A stretch of 64,000 nucleotides of DNA, from positions 62,001 through 126,000 of the forward strand of contig NZ_BCRN01000006.1 in assembly GCF_001552615.1 (NCBI RefSeq), read 5' to 3'. Every line of letters begins with the position of its first letter. Positions within the stretch are counted from its first letter, which is position 1. This DNA is from Millisia brevis NBRC 105863. Lineage in GTDB: Bacteria; Actinomycetota; Actinomycetes; Mycobacteriales; Mycobacteriaceae. This document shows, one piece after another, positions 48,317 through 55,173 of the stretch. The position numbers and the translations under genes were made by a program. Below the pieces are notes generated by a model. The model was not told where the DNA came from. It saw nothing but the letters and a program-made list of their open reading frames with translations, and ran no database searches.

Positions 48317-49930
48317 ATGACAGGTTTGAGTCGGAGAACCTTCCTGGCTGCGGGCGTAGCGGCCTCGATGAGTCTGGCGGCGCCGTTCGCCGCGGGCGCC
48401 ACCTCGACCCCGATCGCCGCTCGGGTGCGCAATGTCGCCCTGACCCGGGAGGACCACCGCGTGGTCATCGTGGGGTCGGGTTTCGGTGGGGGAGTCGCGG
48501 CACTTCGACTGGCTCGGGCGGGTGTCCCGTCGGTGCTGCTCGAGCGTGGCCGCAAGTGGCCCACCGGGCCCAATTCCACTACCTTTCCGACGCTTTCGTC
48601 GTTGGAGAGTCGCGCGCTCTGGTACGGATCGGCACCGGAGCTCTTCGGCCGGCCGGTGAACGTCGATCCCTACGTCGGGTTGATCGAGGCGGTGGTCGGC
48701 GACAACATGACCGCGCTCTGCGGCGCGGGTGTCGGGGGCGGTTCCCTTGTCTATCAGGGGATGTCACTTCAGCCGAGCGAGGAGGTCTTCTACGACTGGT
48801 TCCCCTCGGGCATCGACTGGGCCGCCATGGACGGGACACATTATCCGGAGGTGGCGCGGATGCTGGGGCTCGCCGTCGCGCCGGACGAGTTGATCGACTC
48901 GCCGAACTATCAGGCGTCCAGGGTCTTTGCGGCGCAGGCCCGCCGCGCGGGTATGCCCGTTTCCAAGATCCCGATGCCGATCGACTGGAACTACGCCTTG
49001 GCGGAGTTGCGGGGCGAGATGCGCCCGGCGTACACCAACGGCGACGGCGCGCTCGGTGTGAACAACGGCGGCAAGCACTCGGTGGACGTCACCTATATCG
49101 CCGAGGCGGAGGCGACCGGACGGGTCGACCTGCGCACCCAGCACGAGGTCACCGACGTCGCCCGTGCCGCCGACGGGCGGTGGGAGGTCCACGTGGACCG
49201 AATCGACAGCACCGGAGCGGTTCTCGAGCAGCTCGTCCTGACGACGCCGACGCTGATCATGGCCGCGGGCAGCCTCAACACCACCCGCCTGCTGGTGCGC
49301 GCCTCCGCCACCGGGCTCATCCCGGACCTGCCGGACGATCTCGGCCGGCACTGGGGTACCAACGCGGATCGCATCTATCTGTGGACCGATCCCACCGCCG
49401 GATTCGGTGCGGAGCAGGGCGGTCCGGTGGTCTACGGCAGCCTCCAATGGGACGTCCCGGCCCGCGCGCATACCCTCATCCAGGCGTCGATCCCCGCGTT
49501 GCGGGCGCCCACCTTCGATCTCGATACCCAGAGCACCGTCATGGTCGGCTACGGCGTCAGCCCGGACCGCGGCCGGTTCCGCTACGACGAGCGCCTCGGT
49601 CGAGCCGTGCTGGAATGGCTCCACGACGGCGACAGCGCGATCATCCGCGACGCCATCGCGGTATCCGCGCACCGCGTCGCCGGGACCACCGGCACCCTGC
49701 TCGATACCAATGCGATCGTTCCGTCCACCTGGCATCCGTTGGGCGGGGCCACGATCGACAAGGTCTGCGACCTGTCCGGCCGGGTGCTGGGACAGCGCGG
49801 CCTCTACGTCCTGGACGGCGCGCTGATGCCGGGTACCGCTGCCGCCTGCAATCCCTCGATGACGATCGCCGCCCTTGCCGAGTACGCGCTCGCCGACATC
49901 GTCGCGAGCGACGTCGGCCGCCTCATCTGA
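48317..49930 (+). CDS. Cholesterol oxidase, secreted class I GMC flavoenzyme
   Basis: 537-residue oxidase of 3-beta-hydroxysteroids to 4-en-3-ones with H2O2 release. A Tat signal (SRRTFLAAG) and a signal-peptidase-like stretch to about residue 28 indicate export. FAD loop VIVGSGFGGG lies at 51-59. Catalytic H473 (STWHPLGG) and N512 (ACNPSMT) align with the known His/Asn pair of Streptomyces/Brevibacterium oxidases, and the genuine GMC layout is complete. ATG 48317. Followed 39 bp later by a secreted lipase gene, probably one operon; together they would attack sterols and their esters. Confidence 0.93.
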   Translation: MTGLSRRTFLAAGVAASMSLAAPFAAGATSTPIAARVRNVALTREDHRVVIVGSGFGGGVAALRLARAGVPSVLLERGRKWPTGPNSTTFPTLSSLESRALWYGSAPELFGRPVNVDPYVGLIEAVVGDNMTALCGAGVGGGSLVYQGMSLQPSEEVFYDWFPSGIDWAAMDGTHYPEVARMLGLAVAPDELIDSPNYQASRVFAAQARRAGMPVSKIPMPIDWNYALAELRGEMRPAYTNGDGALGVNNGGKHSVDVTYIAEAEATGRVDLRTQHEVTDVARAADGRWEVHVDRIDSTGAVLEQLVLTTPTLIMAAGSLNTTRLLVRASATGLIPDLPDDLGRHWGTNADRIYLWTDPTAGFGAEQGGPVVYGSLQWDVPARAHTLIQASIPALRAPTFDLDTQSTVMVGYGVSPDRGRFRYDERLGRAVLEWLHDGDSAIIRDAIAVSAHRVAGTTGTLLDTNAIVPSTWHPLGGATIDKVCDLSGRVLGQRGLYVLDGALMPGTAAACNPSMTIAALAEYALADIVASDVGRLI

Positions 49931-49969
49931 ACCATCCCCGCACCCACGGCTTCAATCCCTGGAGGACCC

Positions 49970-51283
49970 ATGCCCGCACCGCAGCGGGCTCGTCGACTCC
50001 GACGAGTCATCGTTCTGGCCACCGTCGCCCTCACCGCGTCCGTCCTCGGCTCACCGACCGCGTCGGCGGCGCCGGTGGACACCTTTTACGATCCGCCGGC
50101 GCCGTTGGAATCGGCACGCGGATCGATCCTGAAGGCCGAACCGTTGGCGACCTACGCTCTTCCGGCGGTCGGTGGCGGAACCTGGCCGGTGCAGGCACAA
50201 CGGGTCATGTTCACCTCTCGCACCATGGACGACGTACCGGTCGCGGTGACCGGGGTATTTATCGACAACACCGCCGCGTGGACCGGACCGGGGGAGCGGC
50301 CGACGGTGATCATCGCTCCCGGAACGGTGGGGCAGGGCGACCGGTGCGCCCCTTCGGTGGCCTTCGCCAACGGTGTCCACGCCGAGATCGACAGCGGACT
50401 GCCCTCCATCTCGGTCAACCAGGAGGCGGCGTCCGCCGCGCTGTGGACCGCCCGCGGCGCACGGGTCTTGGTGACCGACTACATCGGCCTCGGCACCCCC
50501 GGCATCCACACCTACACCAACCGGGTGGAGAGCGCGCACGCCGTACTGGACGCCGCGCGGGCGGCGAATGCGCTGTCCGGAACCGGGTCCGCCACGCCGC
50601 TGCTGTTCTGGGGGTACTCCCAGGGCGGCGGTGCCACCGCGGCGGCCGCCGAACTGCAGCCGAGCTATGCGCCGGAGCTCAACCTGCGCGGTGCCTGGGC
50701 CGGCGGGCCGCCCGCCGACCTGGCGGCCGTACTCCGGCAGGTCGACGGCAGCCTGATCGGGGGAGCGATCGGATTCACCCTCAACGGGTTGATCGACAGA
50801 TATCCGGTACTCGACACCCGCATCGACCAGGTGCTCAGCCCTTACGGCCGAGAGACGTTGCGCGAGTTGAGCACGAAGTGCATCGGCGACGTCATCCTGA
50901 CCCATCCCTTCCTGCGGACGAATACTCTCACCGTCGACGGCCGCAGCCTCTCGGAGTGGCTCGCCGAGATCCCGGAGGCGGGCCCGATCCTCGAGGAGCA
51001 ACGGATCGGTCGGCTGACCCCGGCGGCTCCGGTGATCATCACCAGCGGCATCAACGACGACACCGTCCCGTACGGGCAGGCTCGTCAATTGGCCGTGGAC
51101 TGGTGTGAGCGCGGCGCCTCGGTCACCTTCCGCACCAACCATCTGCCCGCCATCGCACCGGGGACAACCCTGCCGAACCACTTCGGTCCGCAGATCATCG
51201 ATGGCTACCTCGAAACCGCGGTGGTCGACGATCTCACCGAACTCCTCAGTGGCACAACATTATCCGGATGCTCGCTCGACTGA
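49970..51283 (+). CDS. Secreted lipase (LIP family)
   Basis: 437-residue exported lipase with a cleavable Sec signal (VALTASVLGSPTASA-A). Nucleophile is in the elbow GYSQGGGA; the acid and His lie near SGINDDTVPYGQA and FRTNHLPA. The lid-insert between strands is typical of LIP family lipases of mycobacteria and rhodococci. ATG 49970 follows GGAGGA. It lies directly behind the cholesterol oxidase and may free sterols or fatty acids from esters; substrate is inferred. Confidence 0.9.
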   Translation: MPAPQRARRLRRVIVLATVALTASVLGSPTASAAPVDTFYDPPAPLESARGSILKAEPLATYALPAVGGGTWPVQAQRVMFTSRTMDDVPVAVTGVFIDNTAAWTGPGERPTVIIAPGTVGQGDRCAPSVAFANGVHAEIDSGLPSISVNQEAASAALWTARGARVLVTDYIGLGTPGIHTYTNRVESAHAVLDAARAANALSGTGSATPLLFWGYSQGGGATAAAAELQPSYAPELNLRGAWAGGPPADLAAVLRQVDGSLIGGAIGFTLNGLIDRYPVLDTRIDQVLSPYGRETLRELSTKCIGDVILTHPFLRTNTLTVDGRSLSEWLAEIPEAGPILEEQRIGRLTPAAPVIITSGINDDTVPYGQARQLAVDWCERGASVTFRTNHLPAIAPGTTLPNHFGPQIIDGYLETAVVDDLTELLSGTTLSGCSLD

Positions 51284-51424
51284 TCCCGTCGGAGTCGAGC
51301 AGGACCTTGCGGAAGCCACCGCGGCGCCGTGGGCGACGAGGAGTGATTCGCGGCGAGATCTGGACTGTTTATTCGACCGCTGCATGTTCTCTGGTCGTGT
51401 CGACTCGAGGACCGGTTGTTCGGA

Positions 51425-51859
51425 TCAGTCCGAGGGGCGATTCACTGGAATGACGCGGACGATGCCGTCCAAACCGTCGAAGTCGTCAGGGTTTGTCGTG
51501 TAGAGGGGCAGCATCGCGGCAGTCGAAACGGAAGCGATCATAAGGTCGGCTATCCGCCGCCGGGGCGTTCTGCCGCGGGCTTGGACCGCAGCGCTTATGC
51601 GTCCGAATATGCGAGCAGCGTCGGCGTCGAAGGGCAAGGGGTCGAACTCGTTCTCGACACGCTGAAGGACCGCGGCGCGGCGCGCGCGCTCGTCGGCCGC
51701 CCGGGCGTCGTTGCCGCTCACGAGATGAACGCCGGCGGAGAGTTCGGCCAGTGTGATTGCGCTGATCGCCATCTCATCGGGCAGTTCTTCGGGATCGATC
51801 CCGTGCCGAAGTATCAAGATGTTTGTGTCGAGCAACCCGCGCTGCGGCTCATCGGGCAT
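51425..51859 (-). CDS. vapC: VapC-like PIN-domain toxin
   Basis: 144-residue PIN domain ribonuclease. Acidic residues D11 (LLDTNIL), E39 (TLAEL) and D105 (RIADLMIA) plus the C-terminal TTNPDDF fit VapC. These toxins cleave specific RNAs and are held inactive by the paired antitoxin. ATG 51859 overlaps the antitoxin gene by 11 bp, the usual coupling. It is the first clear accessory gene at the left edge of the island. Confidence 0.9.
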   Translation of the reverse strand: MPDEPQRGLLDTNILILRHGIDPEELPDEMAISAITLAELSAGVHLVSGNDARAADERARRAAVLQRVENEFDPLPFDADAARIFGRISAAVQARGRTPRRRIADLMIASVSTAAMLPLYTTNPDDFDGLDGIVRVIPVNRPSD

Positions 51860-52118
51860 ACGGGTCGCTCAAGCTTTCGTCGTACGTACGTTCTTGATCC
51901 GCCCGAAACTTCTCTACATCGATCAGTGGAACCAGTATCGAGCCACGGGCAAACTCTGCGCGCGAAACGAAGTTCGATCGCCGACGCAGAGGGATGAGTT
52001 CTCCGATCCGGTGTCCGTCGCGGGTGACTGTGAAGGAATCGCCGCCTTCCACCGCGTCCATGATCTCCTTGGATCGCATGCGGAGGTCACGCTGGCTGAC
52101 TTCACGCGGAGCACTCAT
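51849..52118 (-). CDS. Phd/YefM-family antitoxin
   Basis: 89-residue antitoxin: APREVSQRDLRMRSKEIMDAVEGGDSFTVTRDGHRIGELIP is the Phd/YefM DNA-binding fold, with a flexible C-terminal tail (FRADQERTYDES) that would wrap the toxin. Its stop overlaps the toxin start by 11 bp. ATG 52118 lies within a palindrome that is its probable own operator. Confidence 0.88.
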   Translation of the reverse strand: MSAPREVSQRDLRMRSKEIMDAVEGGDSFTVTRDGHRIGELIPLRRRSNFVSRAEFARGSILVPLIDVEKFRADQERTYDESLSDPYAR

Positions 52119-52128
52119 GTGTCACATG
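52116..52128. promoter_or_regulatory. Palindrome CATGTGTCACATG over the antitoxin start
   Basis: A perfect 13-bp palindrome centred on T52122 covers the antitoxin ATG. Autoregulation by an antitoxin-toxin complex binding here is typical of these systems. Confidence 0.55.
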
Positions 52129-52470
52129 ATAGCACGCTGTAGCACGGCTTGGAGAGACAAGCATACGCAGAGGATGTTGCTGATGCGGTCACGTTTCGTG
52201 GGCATATTGACGTGAGCCATTACGGACTCCAGGTCGGGGAGTCGTGTGAAGTCTCGTCGGCGACCTACTGGGTGTCTCGCGCTCCGTGAGAGACGCGGAT
52301 TGTCGGTGGACACTGAAAGTGGTAGTGCTGCCAGCAATCTGGGAGTCTCTGACTTCGATCGATCCAGTCAAGTAGAACGTTCGCGTGACGCTTGAAACGA
52401 GAGTTCCGACGAATTGACGCCTGCGCGGACCTCAATGCCAGCATGGTTGGAGTCGTTGGGGGTCGCCGCT
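52129..52470. other. Gap of about 340 bp without a recognised gene
   Basis: Lower GC than the flanking chromosome, with no credible coding frame. It could be remnant DNA of a lost element, but I cannot identify one. Confidence 0.4.
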
Positions 52471-53011
52471 CTAGTCTAACGTCGTTGAGTCAACATCTGT
52501 CGCCTTGTACATGCGCTCGAAATGTTCGGCATCGGCGGCTCGGAGGAACTCCATGCAACGCCGGATCTGCCCGTGAACGGCGCGAGCGTCCAGTACGTCG
52601 ACAGTCTCGCTCCCCTCACCGTGGGAGTAGCGGTTGCAGAAGTCGCAGGCGCTCTTCCTCTTCCTTGGCGTCAATCGCCTCGCGACCCAGTGTGACGATC
52701 GCCGATGCACTGGCACCAGCGAGGAACGCCGATAGGTTCGCGTCCACCCACCTGCGAGTGAAGACGGCCATGGTAGGGGCTGGACTCGAATCGCCCTCCG
52801 CAATGCTCGTCCGCTGCCGCTGGCGGTCCTCCCAGATGACGTCTGCCACTGAGCTGCCCTCAGCCACGCTCAGGAGCAACTCCGACAGAGTGGATTTTCC
52901 GCTGCCGTTGTGGCCGTAGACGACGGTCCTAGATCCGGCCGGAAGTTCCTCAGCCCAGAAGCCCTTATCCAGCGACCGCCAACGGGATCTGACATCAAGT
53001 CTGCGAAGCAT
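52471..53011 (-). pseudogene. Remnant of an AAA-family ATPase gene (AAA_13/RloC-like), internally deleted
   Basis: From ATG 53011 about 131 residues read as an ATPase N-terminus: LPAGSRTVVYGHNGSGKSTLSELLL (Walker A residues 33-41) then a helical segment to a stop at 52616. A second frame from about 52700 to 52471 reads like a C-terminal tail (RRCMEFLRAADAEHFERMYK). Intact AAA_13 proteins are about 700 residues, so most of the gene, including Walker B, is missing. A large deletion plus frameshift is inferred. Confidence 0.6.
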
Positions 53012-53092
53012 AACTTGGAACCCTAGTCGTCATCACCGACATCATGTCGTTCGTGGGTCAGGACCACGGACCGTGCGTGCGTCATTTCCCTC

Positions 53093-53144
53093 TGTCAACG
53101 ACGGTTGAAATGTGACCCCTTTTCGACGGTTGAAAGTTGACCCC
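53093..53144. mobile_element. Solitary IS21-like end with duplicated transposase-binding motif
   Basis: TGTCAACGACGG begins at 53093, and CGACGGTTGAAANNTGACCCC occurs at 53099-53119 and 53124-53144 (25 bp apart). TGTCAA ends with internal repeats are typical of IS21-family termini. No istA or istB genes are present, so this is an isolated end or deletion scar. Family assignment is from recall. Confidence 0.42.
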
Positions 53145-53299
53145 CTATTGGTTGTTGGTTGGTTAGTCGTCGGTTGTTGTAGCCGAAACTGGCGCAGCGG
53201 GGGTGAGAAAGTCGAATCAGCTTCAGTCGGCACGCAGTGGAGACCTACTGGAGCGTTGTTCATGGCTGAGGAACACGACTCCCAGATTGTTGTCACTCA

Positions 53300-53337
53300 C
53301 TCCCATCTATGGTGTCAAACTCTCATCTACCGTGTCA
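53300..53337. repeat. Two direct repeats CTCNCATCTA..GTGTCA
   Basis: Copies at 53300-53317 and 53320-53337 (20-bp period) with three mismatches, preceded by TGTCACTCA. They resemble a second, different IS-end structure. The 53338-53679 stretch that follows holds no credible gene. Confidence 0.55.
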
Positions 53338-53679
53338 TCCGACACGGATGGCAGCGGAAGCCCGGCGAAGATGAAGTCGACACTACTGGTAACCCTGCAT
53401 ATTCGATCGCTGCATAATCTCAGTAGGGATGGGATCCCCCCGTACCGGAGGTAGGCGATCACGGCCAGCGGCCTGGATCTCGAGGGCGTTCGTGGCGAGT
53501 AGGCCCATGCGAACCGGGGGCTCGCTACGCTAGCCGTCGAATGCGTGAGCCGTAGTCAATTCGCCAGCCAAGGCGATCTGAATCGCTATGTTCGGACCGA
53601 CGGAGGCGAACAGAATGTCGGCCCCGTCTGCTTGGATGTCGGTGAGCCCGATTGACGGGGACGACGAGTGGGAGTCGCG

Positions 53680-54168
53680 ATGGCGCAGTCAGTATTCTTC
53701 AGTTTCCAGTACGAGCCCGACAACTGGCGTGTCCAGCAAGTAATGAACATGGGTGCAGTTTCCGGAGGTTCGGCCTTCACTCCGCAGGACTGGGAGTCCG
53801 TGCGCTATAAGACTGACGCCGCCATCGAGAAGTGGATTCATGAGCAGATGTCGTACACGAAGGCCGTTATCGTCCTCGTGGGCGCGAGCACGGCAGATAG
53901 CCGCTGGGTCAAACACGAGATTATCAAGGGGTGGAACGACCATCGTCCCCTGCTGGGAGTCCGTATTCACAATCTCCTGGACAAGGATGGATACGCGTCC
54001 TCGTGGGGCGATGACCCGTTTGCCGCCATTTCTATGACGGGCGGCGGCACGATGGCGGACTACGTAGAGGTCATCAACCCGAGCGGCGGCGACAGCAAAG
54101 CCGTCTACCGAACGATCCAGGACAACTTGGAGGATTGGGTGAATTCCCGTGCCTACAAGTCATCGTGA
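53680..54168 (+). CDS. ThsB-like TIR-fold protein (MTH538/DUF1863 type)
   Basis: 162 residues forming a whole TIR-like domain: SVFFSFQYEPDNWRVQQVMN opens it, then DWESVRYKTDAAIEKWIHEQM, VIVLVGASTADSRWVKHEIIKGW, and GVRIHNLLDKDG. E80 of the WVKHEI motif is at the position of the catalytic Glu used for NAD+ cleavage by TIR enzymes. This subfamily includes Thoeris ThsB, which makes an NAD-derived signal in phage defence; no ThsA homologue follows here. ATG 53680 is 5 nt after GGGAG. Its last 20 bp overlap the HIT gene, so the products are co-expressed. GC is visibly lower than in the flanking chromosome. Confidence 0.88.
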   Translation: MAQSVFFSFQYEPDNWRVQQVMNMGAVSGGSAFTPQDWESVRYKTDAAIEKWIHEQMSYTKAVIVLVGASTADSRWVKHEIIKGWNDHRPLLGVRIHNLLDKDGYASSWGDDPFAAISMTGGGTMADYVEVINPSGGDSKAVYRTIQDNLEDWVNSRAYKSS

Positions 54169-54595
54169 CTGTCCATTTTGCAACATCGTTCGACGCGACG
54201 ATCTGGACGCTCGGGAGGTCTACCGTGACGAGCACGTCATAGCGTTCTTTCCCACCGAGCCTGCAGTACTGGGGCACACAATGGTCGCACCTCGCGAGCA
54301 CATTCCAGATATCTGGTCACTGCACGAGGATATTGCGACGCATCTAGCGCGCGCTACTGTCCGGGTCGCATCAGCTGTCCGTGAGGCGACGGAGTTGAAA
54401 GGTTTGAACATCATCCAATCGAATGGAGAGGTCGCAACACAAACGATCTTCCACCTCCATGTGCACCTTGTCCCACGATGGGATGGCGACGCGATGGGAC
54501 CTATCTGGCCCAACGAGACGGATTACACAGAGCAGGCAAAGGATCTGATGCAGGAGCGAGTTCGACAGGCTTGTCGGAGAATCGACACCCGATGA
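54149..54595 (+). CDS. HIT-family nucleotide hydrolase/transferase
   Basis: 148-residue HIT protein. CPFCNIV (residues 8-14) and the triad H102-L-H104-V-H106-LVP are intact, with H104 the expected nucleophile. HIT enzymes cleave phosphoramidates, dinucleoside polyphosphates or NAD-like nucleotides. GTG 54149 overlaps the TIR gene by 20 bp, and its TGA overlaps the next ATG (ATGA). A signal-degrading or processing role is therefore inferred. Confidence 0.9.
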   Translation: MPTSHRDCPFCNIVRRDDLDAREVYRDEHVIAFFPTEPAVLGHTMVAPREHIPDIWSLHEDIATHLARATVRVASAVREATELKGLNIIQSNGEVATQTIFHLHVHLVPRWDGDAMGPIWPNETDYTEQAKDLMQERVRQACRRIDTR

Positions 54596-55074
54596 CCACG
54601 CAACCTCCAAGCCCAGACTCCGAGGATAGACGGAAACATCTCGACTTTATCCAGGCCGTCGTCACGCGCATGTCCGCAGCGTCGTCAAACGCGAAGGCAT
54701 GGCTTCTGCCTGTGGTCACTGCCGCATACGGTTACGCCCTCACCCGCAGGGCCGACTCCGTTGCTCTACTCGGCCTCGGGGCCACTCTGCTTTTCGCCTA
54801 TCTGGACGCCAACTACCTGCGGCAGGAGAAGCGCTTCCGAAGCCTCTATAAGGCGGTTGCCTCAGGGCGGTACGACATCGAGAGCTTTTCTCTTCAACCG
54901 GACGATCTGCCATCTGAGGTGCCATCCAAGGAGAAGGGTGATTGGCCGCCAGGAACGCCACGCTGGATCAATCGGCTGCTGCCAGGTCCAAGCGTTTGGC
55001 TTTCATGGTCAGTCGGGATCTTCTATTTTCCGGTTGCCGCGTTGGGTTTGGTGATCGCCTGTGTGGTGCGGTAG
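54592..55074 (+). CDS. Small membrane protein linked to TIR and HIT genes
   Basis: 160 residues: hydrophilic start, then LDFIQAVVTRMSAASSNAKAWLLP, two close hydrophobic segments (about 36-52 and 55-72), a charged stretch DANYLRQEKRFRSLYKAVASG, a Pro-rich acidic loop, and a third segment at about 136-158. I recall this helix-TM-TM-LRQE-(K/R)-F-R layout as a family without assigned function that occurs beside TIR-like genes. It could be the membrane effector of the system. ATG 54592 overlaps the HIT stop. Confidence 0.75.
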   Translation: MTTQPPSPDSEDRRKHLDFIQAVVTRMSAASSNAKAWLLPVVTAAYGYALTRRADSVALLGLGATLLFAYLDANYLRQEKRFRSLYKAVASGRYDIESFSLQPDDLPSEVPSKEKGDWPPGTPRWINRLLPGPSVWLSWSVGIFYFPVAALGLVIACVVR

Positions 55075-55173
55075 AGCTGTGCATGCCTATAGGCTTATAG
55101 GACAGCAGCCAGAGGTTGTTCACGCGAGGCGTTGGGTCTTTTGACAGTGTTGGCGTTGCCGAGGCGGACGCTG

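Noticed and set aside
48247-51108. 953-residue plus-strand frame over cholesterol oxidase and lipase
   Set aside because: Frame-shifted shadow of two well-defined genes, with Arg/Gly-rich nonsense composition.
53112-53417. Possible 101-residue protein between the IS ends and the TIR gene
   Set aside because: It runs across the repeated IS-end motifs, has no ribosome site or domain, and is better explained as chance.
53680-54168. Complete Thoeris (ThsA/ThsB) system
   Set aside because: No SIR2/SLOG or other ThsA-like effector is adjacent; only the ThsB-like half is present, so the known name is not used.
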